Shown here piece after piece: positions 17,311 to 25,627 of a stretch of DNA of 64,000 bases. Positions within the stretch are counted from its first letter, which is position 1. Each line of letters opens with the position of its first letter. The DNA comes from Bacillota bacterium. Its GTDB lineage: Bacteria; Bacillota; UBA4882; UBA10575. The position numbers and the translations under genes are program-made. The notes under the pieces were generated by a model. It did no database searches and had not been told where the DNA came from. It saw nothing but the letters and a program-made list of their open reading frames with translations. The stretch is from NCBI GenBank assembly GCA_012837715.1, contig DUQR01000027.1, forward strand, positions 1-64,000, given 5' to 3'.

Positions 17311-18531
17311 TTATTCTCCTAACCCAAACTCCTCATGTAAGGCGCGAAGCGCCGTTGTCATGTCGTCTTTCTTGACCAAGCAAGCAATATTCGTATGGGA
17401 ATCGGTCGTTTGAAACAAAGGCACCTCCGCCTTGTATAAACCTTGGACGACCCGGGCCATGACCCCGGGGACCCCCCGGATCCCCGCACCGACAATCGCA
17501 ACTTTCGCAAAACCCTTCGCTCCTTCAAATTTCAACCCGGTCGCTGCCAAAACAGAAGAAGCCCGGTCAAACAGATTTTCCTGCACCGTAAAGGTAATCT
17601 GCCGGGGTGAGACCTGAATCATATCCAAACTAATCCCGGCTTCCGCCAGACGGGCAAAGACTTCCAACGCTTTTCCACTGGCATTAACGTCATGCGGACA
17701 GAACAGATTGAATTGGGCTAAATCCGGAATATGGGTAAGCCCGGTGACCATGCGGTCGGTCTTCAGTTCCAACCCGGGGGTAGGAGCTTCATCGGAAATG
17801 AAGGTGCCTTCCTGGTCGGAAAAGATCGACCGGATCATTAAGGGGATTCTTCCTTTCATGGCGATCTCCACCGCCCGGGGATGAATGACCTTCGCGCCTA
17901 AATGGGCCATTTCACAGAGTTCTGTATAGGTCATCGCCTTCAGTAATTTAGCCTGGGGCACCAAGTTCGGATCGGTAGTCATCACGCCATTAACATCAGT
18001 ATAGATCTCCACCGCTTCCGCCTGCAAAGCCACCCCCAGGGCGGCGGCGGTTGTATCACTCCCGCCCCGCCCTAAGGTGGTTATCTCCCCGTCCTGCGTC
18101 TGCCCTTGAAAACCGGCAACCACCGCCAGTTGTTTTCTGTTTAAGCAAGCGAGAATTTTTTCCGGATTAACCTCGATAATGTGGGCATCCCCAAAATCAC
18201 GGTCAGTAATAATTCCCGCCATTCCGCCGGTAAAAGCCTGTGCTTCAAGCCCGTATGCCTTTAAAGTCTGCGCCATCATGACGGCGGAAATTATTTCGCC
18301 ACAAGAAAGTAATAAATCCATTTCCCGAGGGCTACATTGGGGGCAAACCTCCCGGACCATGGCCATCAGCGTATCCGTGGCATAAGGTTGGCCGTAGCGC
18401 CCCATGGCGGAAACGACAACCACCGGCATGGCATCCCGGTTCACTGCTTCTTTAATCCGAGCAACCGCCTTTTCGCGTAGCTCAGCGGTGGCCAGTGAAG
18501 TCCCGCCGAATTTTTGGACCACTATTTTAAT
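17311..18531 (-). CDS. dapG: Aspartate kinase (dapG type), apparently starting at ATT
   Basis: The enzyme phosphorylates aspartate, opening the pathway to lysine and dipicolinate. KIVVQKFGGTSLATAELR starts the kinase domain, GRGGSDTTAAALG is the substrate-binding loop, and two C-terminal ACT domains follow. The family normally begins M-K-I-V-V-Q-K-F. Here the codon in that first position is ATT at 18531, exactly 8 bases after AGGAG. The only upstream in-frame candidate, GTG at 18540, overlaps the ribosome site. The further open frame to 18630 is translation of repeat family I. I therefore call 406 residues starting at ATT. It lies between spoVFB and dapA. Confidence 0.9.
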   Translation of the reverse strand: MKIVVQKFGGTSLATAELREKAVARIKEAVNRDAMPVVVVSAMGRYGQPYATDTLMAMVREVCPQCSPREMDLLLSCGEIISAVMMAQTLKAYGLEAQAFTGGMAGIITDRDFGDAHIIEVNPEKILACLNRKQLAVVAGFQGQTQDGEITTLGRGGSDTTAAALGVALQAEAVEIYTDVNGVMTTDPNLVPQAKLLKAMTYTELCEMAHLGAKVIHPRAVEIAMKGRIPLMIRSIFSDQEGTFISDEAPTPGLELKTDRMVTGLTHIPDLAQFNLFCPHDVNASGKALEVFARLAEAGISLDMIQVSPRQITFTVQENLFDRASSVLAATGLKFEGAKGFAKVAIVGAGIRGVPGVMARVVQGLYKAEVPLFQTTDSHTNIACLVKKDDMTTALRALHEEFGLGE

Positions 18532-18549
18532 GGAGCTCACTCCTTTTAT

Positions 18550-18730
18550 TACTCGCTCGTCGCTCGTATCTCTGATTGCCTTTGCCCGCCTTTTTCCAGC
18601 CGGGGCCGGAGACGCTCGCCACATGACCATAATTTCTTACTACCCGCTTGCCGGCGGAACCAAGCTTCAAAATCCGCCAAGAAATTCACCGGAAGAAGAA
18701 AAGACCATTTAGCCTCGGTGAGATTCGAAC
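18550..18730 (-). repeat. Interspersed repeat family I, copy B (upstream of dapG)
   Basis: On the minus strand it carries CTTCTTCCGGTGAATTTCTT, then CCGGCCCCGGCTGG and AAAGGCGGGCAAAGGCAATC, the same order as copy A. It fills most of the 283-base gap between spoVFB and dapG and ends next to the dapG ribosome site. Confidence 0.65.
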
Positions 18731-18814
18731 TGGCTTTTACTTTTCCACAATTGCTTACTTAAAGTTTTACCAGTTTTCTTTGGAGATTTCAACCTTATTT
18801 TTTCCACCCTATGC

Positions 18815-19393
18815 TCAAAGAAGAACCGGTTGCAGTTGTTCCCCTTGTAAAGCCTGAATGATCGTGGGTGTTAACAATTCTAAATCAGCCACTAAGGACT
18901 TGGGTTTTCTTTCCGGATCATCCTGCCGAAAAGGAACAAAATAGATGGAACGCCGGTTCATAATTAAAGCCAGGTTCATCAGAGTGGCGCCGAGACCATC
19001 ATTGGTGGCAATGGCCAGTACTACCGGACTGTTATTCCGTAACTGCGCCTTACAGGCCAAAGTGACCGGTGTACTGGAAAGCCCCAGGGCTAAACGGGCC
19101 AGCGTCGTTCCAGTGCACGGCGCGACCACCATCACATCGAGGAGCTTTTTCGGACCAATCGGTTCGACCTCCACTAAACTTTGCCAGGGTTCGCGCCCGG
19201 CAATCTCCACCACCTGCTTATAGACGTCCTCCCCCTTTCCAAACCGGGTGTCGGTCCGAAAGATCACTGGAGAGACAATGGGGAAGAGCTCAGCCCCTTC
19301 GGCGCGGAGTTTTTTCATCTGGGGGAGCACATCCGGAATCGTACAGTAGGAACCGGTCAGACCCAAGCCAATACGCATACCTGCTAATTGCAT
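18815..19393 (-). CDS. spoVFB: Dipicolinate synthase subunit B (flavoprotein)
   Basis: The 192-residue flavoprotein is the second subunit of dipicolinate synthase, which makes the spore-core chelator in the mother cell. It begins GMRIGLGLTGSYC, the flavin-binding fold, and has VVAPCTGTTLARLALGLSSTP in two close motifs of the family. NDGLGATLMNLALIMNRR lies near the end. The ATG at 19393 lies 7 bases after GGAGG; frames further upstream lack a site. It follows spoVFA by 35 bases. Confidence 0.95.
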   Translation of the reverse strand: MQLAGMRIGLGLTGSYCTIPDVLPQMKKLRAEGAELFPIVSPVIFRTDTRFGKGEDVYKQVVEIAGREPWQSLVEVEPIGPKKLLDVMVVAPCTGTTLARLALGLSSTPVTLACKAQLRNNSPVVLAIATNDGLGATLMNLALIMNRRSIYFVPFRQDDPERKPKSLVADLELLTPTIIQALQGEQLQPVLL

Positions 19394-19428
19394 TTTCACC
19401 CCTCCAAGCTTATCTCTAAGCATTTCCC

Positions 19429-20325
19429 TCAAAGCTGTCGGCTGAGTTCCTGTTTAATTAAGCCTGGAAGTTTAGTGGCGAGGATCCGCCCTGCCGTAAG
19501 TGGCGCTACTTTTCCCGGAAGTCCCAAAGCTAAAACCGCCCTGATCCGGAAGCGTTCAGCGGCTTCAAAATCAACCCCCCCTGGCGCCGAAGCCAGATCA
19601 ATAATGAGCGTTTCCGGCGCCATCTTTTGGAGCAAGGCGGCGGGAAGCACCAAAGCTGGAATGGTATTAAAGACTACTGCTACTTGGTTGAGCTGCTCGG
19701 CGAGCCGGGTAAGGGTTAACGGCTCACAACCCATTTGCGCGGCCTCCGCCAGTTGCTCCGGATTGCGCGCGGCCACTGTCACCGTCGCCCCCAGCGCTAA
19801 TAAGCGGGGTGCCAAAGCCCGGGCCACCCGGCCGAATCCCAGAACCAGACAGGAAGAACCATCCACGGTAAACGGGGTTTTTTCCATCATTAATTGAATT
19901 GCCCCTTCCGCGGTGGGAATCGCGTTCGGGATGGCAATCCCGTCCTGTTCGGCATATTCGCAGACGCGGATCCCCCTTTCTGTAGCCATCGGTTTCAAGG
20001 AGGAGGGTAGTTTTCCGGTCACAAGCAACGCGCCGCTTTCCATCAAGTCAAAAAAGGCGGCATCAACCTTAATCCGAACCGCCGAATCACTGGTTCGAAC
20101 TATTCCTCTATCATCAGCTCCACTGATCGGGAGGATTACCACTTCCGCTCCAGTCAGCGCCTCTTTAAGACCGGGAGCCGGAATTAATCGGGGTAACTGG
20201 GGGAGACCGGTTAAGCCCAGCGTTTTTACGGTAGCCGCCAACGCCAGTAACGCCTCAGCCACCATCACCTGCCGGTGGTCGCCACCTAATACGGCCACTT
20301 CATTTAAAGCAAAGTTTTTTTCCAA
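19429..20325 (-). CDS. spoVFA: Dipicolinate synthase subunit A
   Basis: This 298-residue NAD(P)-dependent dehydrogenase-like subunit oxidises dihydrodipicolinate to dipicolinate. VAVLGGDHRQVMVAEAL near the N-terminus, GIAIPNAIPTAEGAIQLMM in the middle, and the Rossmann motif LVLGFGRVARALAPRL are characteristic. It begins with TTG a few bases after GGGAGGG. It is preceded by a 155-base gap after dapB that contains only a weak hairpin (20460-20473), so a separate mother-cell promoter is possible. Confidence 0.95.
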   Translation of the reverse strand: MEKNFALNEVAVLGGDHRQVMVAEALLALAATVKTLGLTGLPQLPRLIPAPGLKEALTGAEVVILPISGADDRGIVRTSDSAVRIKVDAAFFDLMESGALLVTGKLPSSLKPMATERGIRVCEYAEQDGIAIPNAIPTAEGAIQLMMEKTPFTVDGSSCLVLGFGRVARALAPRLLALGATVTVAARNPEQLAEAAQMGCEPLTLTRLAEQLNQVAVVFNTIPALVLPAALLQKMAPETLIIDLASAPGGVDFEAAERFRIRAVLALGLPGKVAPLTAGRILATKLPGLIKQELSRQL

Positions 20326-20480
20326 TAAAAGACCCTCCCTTTCCTTATACTACCGGGCGGAGCAGTTTATCCCTCGTTCCACTAAGCCATAAACTTTTGA
20401 AACAGGCGCCGTTCAATAGTAATATATTCTTTGCGGAAAGGAGAGGTGCCAAAAATCCGACCAACACTGGTCAGTTCAGA

Positions 20481-21281
20481 CTAATCGATCAGGGCGTCCA
20501 ACCCGTAGACCAAGCCCTTTATTTCTGGAGCTTTCCGGACCGCCAGGATCACCCCGGGCATAAAAGAAGAACGGTCTAAAGAATCATGGCGGATGGTTAG
20601 CGTTTGACCTTGGGCCCCGAAGATCACCTCCTGGTGGGCAATCAAGCCGGGCAAGCGCAGACTATGGATCTTGGTGCCCAAATACTCGCCCCCGCGTGCG
20701 CCGTTAATCTTCTCCAGCGGCGCCGGTTTGGTCCCCGGTTCCGCCACTCGCCCGGCGGCAATCAGTTCCGCCGTTTTCAAGGCGGTCCCGGAAGGCGCAT
20801 CAATCTTTCGATCATGGTGTAATTCAATGATCTCCACGTCCGGGAAATAGCGCGCCGCCTCTTGGGCAAAACGCATCATTAAAACGGCGCCCAGTGCAAA
20901 ATTGGGGGCAACAATGATTCCTTTCCCCATCCCGACTGCTAACTCAGCAATCTCTTCCAGGTTTTCACTGGTTAACCCGGTGGTCCCGACCACAGCGGCC
21001 ACTCCCGCTTCTAAAGTTGCTTTAATATTATCCATCACCGTCAAAGGGGTGGTAAAATCCACCACCACGGTCGGCGTCGTGTTCCTTAACGCGGCCGCCA
21101 AATCCCTTTCCACGGTAATCCCTAAATCACCAAGGCCGCAAACCTGGCCGATTTCTTGTCCTTGGCCCACCTTATCAACAGCTCCGACCAACTCCAGGTC
21201 AGCTTGGGCAACAACTGCTTTGACTACTTCCCGCCCCATGCGTCCACAGGCGCCGTTAACAAGAACCCGTATATTGTCCAT
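20481..21281 (-). CDS. dapB: 4-hydroxy-tetrahydrodipicolinate reductase
   Basis: DapB reduces the DapA product with NAD(P)H. The 266 residues contain the dinucleotide motif VLVNGACGRMGREV at the start, DFTTPLTV, GTTGLTSENL, the substrate-binding ELHHDRKIDAPSGTAL and the conserved HDSLDRSSFMPGV. The ATG at 21281 lies 6 bases after GAGGTGG. In transcription order it precedes spoVFA, spoVFB, dapG and dapA, so dipicolinate and lysine synthesis are grouped. A family I repeat lies just upstream. Confidence 0.96.
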   Translation of the reverse strand: MDNIRVLVNGACGRMGREVVKAVVAQADLELVGAVDKVGQGQEIGQVCGLGDLGITVERDLAAALRNTTPTVVVDFTTPLTVMDNIKATLEAGVAAVVGTTGLTSENLEEIAELAVGMGKGIIVAPNFALGAVLMMRFAQEAARYFPDVEIIELHHDRKIDAPSGTALKTAELIAAGRVAEPGTKPAPLEKINGARGGEYLGTKIHSLRLPGLIAHQEVIFGAQGQTLTIRHDSLDRSSFMPGVILAVRKAPEIKGLVYGLDALID

Positions 21282-21319
21282 CTTTAGCCACCTCACTAGT
21301 TACTGCTGTAACTTCGAAA

Positions 21320-21470
21320 ATACTCTCGTCGCGCGTATGATGATTCATGATTGCTTTTACCCACATTTACCCCGCCGGGGCGAAGGGTCTTCTCCGTAGG
21401 GTTTGAATTTCCGGGCGAAGTATGCTTCGCGAAACGGAGGGCGCAAGCGGGTCCAGCGACTATTCGGGCT
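21320..21470 (-). repeat. Interspersed repeat family I, copy C (upstream of dapB)
   Basis: On the minus strand it has CCCCGGCGGGGTAAATGTGG then GTAAAAGCAATC and, like copy B, GCGCGACGAG. Its upstream part forms nested hairpins: CTCCGT/ACGGAG enclosing CGAAGTATGCTTCG. It ends about 40 bases before the dapB start. Confidence 0.6.
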
Positions 21471-21506
21471 TCTCTGGGTAGAAAACAGCGCTAAGTTTAT
21501 ACCTTT

Positions 21507-21752
21507 CTATTTTTCCCCGGTGGAAGCCTCGGCTTCATACAGAATTAAATCTGCACTAATCTTTTTCACCGCCGCCCAAGGGATTTCCTGCTCTTTGCGG
21601 GAAATATAACCTTTTCCCGGTAGGAGAAGCTTGACCACCTTTCCCTCCTCCGTGTTAATGACTAAATCAAGCCTCAGATCAGGTCCTTTTTTACTCCCAT
21701 CCACCAAATTAACCAGCTCTTTCCGGGCCAGTTCCGTCCAACGCACACCCAT
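21507..21752 (-). CDS. YlmC/YmxH family PRC-barrel sporulation protein
   Basis: The 81-residue protein is a single PRC-barrel-like domain of the YlmC/YmxH family. It shows WTELARKELVNLVDGSKKG at the start and LLLPGKGYISRKEQEIPWAAVKKI in two family segments, then GADLILYE-like ending. Its exact role is unknown; members are expressed in sporulation or stationary phase. GGGGGG precedes the ATG. It lies between sigK and dapB, as ymxH lies near dipicolinate genes in Bacillus. Confidence 0.88.
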   Translation of the reverse strand: MGVRWTELARKELVNLVDGSKKGPDLRLDLVINTEEGKVVKLLLPGKGYISRKEQEIPWAAVKKISADLILYEAEASTGEK

Positions 21753-21818
21753 CCCCCCAAGAGGCGAGGGAACCCCATTATTCAGTTATATTGATATTTG
21801 GGGGAAAGGCAAAAAATA

Positions 21819-22535
21819 CTATTTCTGAACATTCTCTTGCCCGGAAAAATCTTTAAACAGTTTCTTAAGGGCTTTCTTTTCGATCCGGGAGACATAGGAA
21901 CGGGAAATCCCCAGGATGCGGGCGATCTCCCGCTGGGTTTTGCTTAATCCGTCTTGGAGCCCATACCGTAATTCGAGCACCTTTTTCTCCCGTTTACTTA
22001 AAATACTCAATTTCTGGCGGAGCGTTTCTTCCTCTAGTTTACTCTCGACTAGCTCGGGGACCAAGTCGGTTCCGGTATCCAAAATATCCAACAGGGTAAT
22101 TTCATTTCCTTCTTTATCGGCGCCAATCGGGTCTTGCAAAAAAAGATCATTCTTCAGTTTTTTCGTTGACCGTAAATGCATCAAAATTTCATTTTCGATG
22201 CACCGCGCAGCGTAGGTAGCCAACCGGGTATTATATTTTCGTTTATAAGTGTTAATCCCCTTAATTAACCCAATCGTGCCAATGGAAATCAAATCATCAT
22301 TATCCTCACCGGTATTATCAAATTTTTTGACAATATGGGCGACTAAGCGTAGGTTCCGTTCGATTAATGTATTCCGGGCTTCCTTGTCTCCTTCCTCCAT
22401 CCGCAGGATCAAAGCCCGTTCCTCTTCTTCACTGAGCGGCATCGGAAATACATTATTATTGGAGATATAGGAGAACAACAAAGCCAACTGCTGAAAGATG
22501 AGATCAAACAGCATCCCGAGCCAAGGAAGGAACAT
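21819..22535 (-). CDS. sigK: RNA polymerase sporulation sigma factor sigma-K
   Basis: Sigma-K directs late mother-cell transcription. The 238 residues include region 2 ([44 protein letters not shown]) and region 4 ([36 protein letters not shown]). A hydrophobic N-terminus ([20 protein letters not shown]) precedes [10 protein letters not shown], as expected for a pro-sequence removed at the membrane. The gene is intact, with no skin-type insertion. The ATG at 22535 lies 8 bases after GAGGAGG. It is placed directly upstream of ylmC and the dipicolinate genes that sigma-K normally controls. Confidence 0.95.
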   Translation of the reverse strand: MFLPWLGMLFDLIFQQLALLFSYISNNNVFPMPLSEEEERALILRMEEGDKEARNTLIERNLRLVAHIVKKFDNTGEDNDDLISIGTIGLIKGINTYKRKYNTRLATYAARCIENEILMHLRSTKKLKNDLFLQDPIGADKEGNEITLLDILDTGTDLVPELVESKLEEETLRQKLSILSKREKKVLELRYGLQDGLSKTQREIARILGISRSYVSRIEKKALKKLFKDFSGQENVQK

Positions 22536-22761
22536 CGGCCGTACCTCCTCATCAGTAGGGCTTTTCAAAGCTTAAGTAAACTACGGTGTGTTTATTGATA
22601 TGTGGGAGGCCTTTGTCCTGTGCCAGTCCGTCCTGGTCGGCCAGGGGGTAAAAAAAACCATCGCTTTCGGACTCTAGCTTTTCCGTTGTTCGCTAGGTCA
22701 AAAACAATGGCCAAAAATGTCCCTAGTAAAAAGGTTACGGCTCAGGCAAGACCGGAAGCGC

Positions 22762-24330
22762 TCAAGCTCCTTCCATAATGGAAGCAAAGAGGACCGCCGC
22801 TTGCTCCGCTCCCGCCGGATCATCCTCCAGGAAGACCACGCCCACCAAACGCGGGTCGTGGGCTGGCGCGTACCCGGCAAACCAACTATACAAGCGCGGT
22901 TCTTCACCGCCCAAACCGGCTTGGATCGCTCCCCCGACGCCGGCTGCCCCTTGTCGCACCTGGGCTAATTGGCCTGTTCCGTAAAGAACAGTTGCCACCA
23001 ACATTTTCTGTAAAGCCCTCACCGTCGGTTCAGACAGGACCGGTTGGTTTGGCAGTGAGACCAAAGGCGGAGCGGACCAGCTTCCATCCGGTTCCTGCAG
23101 ACCTTCGACGACCACGGGCGGGTAATACCAACCGTTCCCGGCCACAATTTGCAGTAAGGCCGCCATTTGGACGGGGGTAACGGCTACCTCTTGCTCCCCG
23201 GTGCTCAAGTCCGTCTCGATCTTGCTCGCTTTTCCCGGGACAAGGCCGGTTCCTTCCCCGGGAAGACCAAGCCGGCCGCCTGCGCCCAAACCGCAGGTTT
23301 CTGCCAACGTCCAGAGTGAAGCGGGTTCCAAAGCAGCCGTCACTTCCTGGAAAACAGCAGGCACGCCGTAGGCAAAAGCGTGCGTCAAAGTAATCAGACC
23401 GTGGCCGGATTGTCGATCATAAAAGAACGCATCCGGTTGAACTTTTCCGCTTTCCAACGCCGCCGCCACAATGAGCAAGTTGAAGAGATGGCCCGAGGGA
23501 TAATACTGTAGCGCCCGGTTGAGCAGGGGACGATCCGGATGGTTCAGACTTTGTTGGGGCGCATAGGGGTCAAAAACGGGTCGGCTGGCCAGAGCCCGGA
23601 TCTTACCGGTCCCCACTTCCATGATGACAACCGCGCCCTTTGCGACCGGAATTTGGTCCAGCAGGGCCTCCACCTTTTTCTGTAAAACCAAATCAAGGGT
23701 TAAAACCAAGTTTTTTCCCGCCGGAACACCGCTCTCCTCTTGGTAGCGCCAACCTAAGCCGGGAATGGGGCGACGCAGGGCATCCGTCATAACCGTCAAC
23801 CTAACCATCCGCTCACTGTTCAACTGGCTTTCATAAACCGCTTCCAACCCGTCCAAACCTTGACCGGTAGTGGGATGAAGATACCCGAGCAAGTGATGGG
23901 CTATGGGTTGCCGACCGTAACGCAAAGGAATCGTGCAAAAGGTTACTCCCGTCCTCTTTTGGGCGTTAGCGAACCGCACCAATTCGGTACTGGGGTTAGC
24001 TATGATCAGCGGGGCTTTACCCTCCAACCGTCCAGCGTGGGGAGGCAAGAGGGAAGCAACCTCTTTCCTTTCTTCTGTAGTAAGCAGCACCGGGAAGATC
24101 GCAAGGTAAGTCCGGTGATCCCGACCGGTGATCCGGTTCCCGTGGCAATCCAGGATCTCTCCTCGCTGTCGATACAGAGCTTGACTATCGCTACGCTGGT
24201 TCACTGCTTGAATGGCCCAAGCAAGGTTTTCCGCCCCTTGAATCCGGTAAAGCCGGTAAGTAAGAAAACAGCCCCAAAGGAGAAAAAACAACCCTAATAT
24301 TAAGATCCGCCATCGGCATCGCTTTTCCAT
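22762..24330 (-). CDS. Class B PBP-like protein lacking transpeptidase catalytic residues
   Basis: The 522-residue protein has an N-terminal membrane anchor, a PBP dimerisation-type domain (QRGEILDCHGNRITG) and a transpeptidase-fold domain ending in YSWFAGYAPAHDP. The usual SxxK box (PGSxFK) is here PSGHLFN, so the nucleophilic serine and the lysine are replaced by His and Asn. The SxN position reads SLW, and the KTG box position reads VGGA. It cannot be a normal transpeptidase and may be a structural partner of a SEDS protein or MltG. It follows mltG, with an attenuator-like hairpin overlapping its ribosome site. Confidence 0.88.
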   Translation of the reverse strand: MEKRCRWRILILGLFFLLWGCFLTYRLYRIQGAENLAWAIQAVNQRSDSQALYRQRGEILDCHGNRITGRDHRTYLAIFPVLLTTEERKEVASLLPPHAGRLEGKAPLIIANPSTELVRFANAQKRTGVTFCTIPLRYGRQPIAHHLLGYLHPTTGQGLDGLEAVYESQLNSERMVRLTVMTDALRRPIPGLGWRYQEESGVPAGKNLVLTLDLVLQKKVEALLDQIPVAKGAVVIMEVGTGKIRALASRPVFDPYAPQQSLNHPDRPLLNRALQYYPSGHLFNLLIVAAALESGKVQPDAFFYDRQSGHGLITLTHAFAYGVPAVFQEVTAALEPASLWTLAETCGLGAGGRLGLPGEGTGLVPGKASKIETDLSTGEQEVAVTPVQMAALLQIVAGNGWYYPPVVVEGLQEPDGSWSAPPLVSLPNQPVLSEPTVRALQKMLVATVLYGTGQLAQVRQGAAGVGGAIQAGLGGEEPRLYSWFAGYAPAHDPRLVGVVFLEDDPAGAEQAAVLFASIMEGA

Positions 24331-24375
24331 AAAAAAACCCTCCTCCGGTTAATTTAACCAAAAGAGGAAGGGTTT
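24331..24375 (-). promoter_or_regulatory. Terminator/attenuator-like hairpin sequestering the PBP-like gene's ribosome site
   Basis: On the minus strand AAACCCTTCCTC pairs with GAGGAGGGTTT around an inner GGTTAA-T-TTAACC stem. Seven T follow, and then the ATG directly. The downstream arm is the Shine-Dalgarno sequence. The structure can stop transcription after mltG or block translation of the next gene. Confidence 0.75.
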
Positions 24376-24405
24376 ATCATAAACCTTCTTTTCCTTTAAT
24401 CAATC

Positions 24406-25533
24406 TCAATCATTATTCCGCGCCGCCAAGTTTTGGGCGTTTATATGCTCGCGGTAGGTACGGGAAAAAACATGGGTTCCATCGGATTTGGCAAAAAAGT
24501 AAAGATAATCGGTGTCTGCCGGCGCCAGCACCGCCTCCAGGGAAGCGCGGCCCGGATTACCGATGGGCGTCGGAGGTAACCCTTTATATAGATAGGTGTT
24601 ATAAGGGGAATCAATCTGCAAATCCTTGTACAAAAGCCGTTGTTTCCTTTCCCCCAAAGCATACTGTACGGTAGCGCATGATTGCAAGAGTTGTCCCCGG
24701 CGCAAACGGTTGAGAAAGATCCCGGCGATAATCGGGCGTTCAGCGGCTACTTTCGCCTCCCCTTCCACAATCGAAGCAAGGGTCACCAGTTCGGTCGGTG
24801 AGAGCCCACCAGGCTTCATCTGGTGGCTAACTTCCGACCAGACCTGGCGAAACCGTTGGAAGAAGGTAGCAAGAATCTCTTCCTCCTTGGCCCCTTTGGC
24901 AAATTCATAGGTGTCCGGAAAAAGGAATCCCTCGCCGGAAACGGGGGCAAAATCCACCAACTGCGAACGGAGAAAGACCCGATCGTGGAGAAGCTCCTGA
25001 AAACGCTGGTCATCAACCAAACCCCGCCCGCTCAACAAACGGCCAATTTCCGCGCAGGTATAACCTTCCGGAATGGTCACTTTATAGATGATTGGACGTC
25101 CTTTTTTTAATTCCCGTAATAATTGGCCAAAAGTAAACTGGGAACCAAAAGTATAATGACCAGCTTTGAGCGAATTTTGTTGGCCGGTAAGATAAAGATA
25201 CCACACAAAACTATCCCGGTTCTTAATGAGACCTTTCTCCTCCAGTAACGCCCCAATTTGAAAGACCGAGGACCCCATTGGAATATCAATGGTGCTACGG
25301 TTTGGGGCAAAGACCGCCCGGTTAATTTGGACCCCGTTATAAATCCAGATGGCTTGTCCCAACAAAAAAATGATTCCTAACCAGAAAAGAGGTTGGACTA
25401 TGGATTGAAAACGGGACCGGTCACGGAAGACCGGTCCGCGGAAACGAAAAACTCGACGGAACAAGGAACCAATGAATTTATAACCAGGGAGAACCCGAGC
25501 ATCAGATTGGGGTGTCATGTCACGTTTTCCCAC
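24406..25533 (-). CDS. mltG: Endolytic peptidoglycan transglycosylase MltG (YceG-like)
   Basis: MltG cleaves nascent glycan strands at the membrane. The 375-residue protein has a membrane helix near residues 45-65. A LysM-like segment (TIDIPMGSSVFQIGALLEEKG, seen as IDIPMGSSV then GLIKNRDSF) follows. The catalytic YceG domain contains PEGYTCAEIG, GFLFPDTYEF, the catalytic glutamate in LASIVEGEAK, and SPYNTYLYKGLPPTPIGNPG in two parts. I chose GTG at 25533, 7 bases after GGAGG, and discarded a very basic upstream extension. The order ruvX, DUF1292, mltG matches Bacillus yrrK-yrzB-yrrL. Confidence 0.94.
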   Translation of the reverse strand: MGKRDMTPQSDARVLPGYKFIGSLFRRVFRFRGPVFRDRSRFQSIVQPLFWLGIIFLLGQAIWIYNGVQINRAVFAPNRSTIDIPMGSSVFQIGALLEEKGLIKNRDSFVWYLYLTGQQNSLKAGHYTFGSQFTFGQLLRELKKGRPIIYKVTIPEGYTCAEIGRLLSGRGLVDDQRFQELLHDRVFLRSQLVDFAPVSGEGFLFPDTYEFAKGAKEEEILATFFQRFRQVWSEVSHQMKPGGLSPTELVTLASIVEGEAKVAAERPIIAGIFLNRLRRGQLLQSCATVQYALGERKQRLLYKDLQIDSPYNTYLYKGLPPTPIGNPGRASLEAVLAPADTDYLYFFAKSDGTHVFSRTYREHINAQNLAARNND

Positions 25534-25627
25534 GGGACCTCCTCCTCTGCTCCTAATTATACCGGATTTTCTCCCCGCATGCCATATACAGAAAATGCCC
25601 TTTGGATCCGATTTTTGCTTGTGCGCT

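Noticed and set aside
18532-18630. N-terminal extension of aspartate kinase to 18630
   Set aside because: The extra residues are a translation of repeat family I, have no ribosome site and do not match the family's start.
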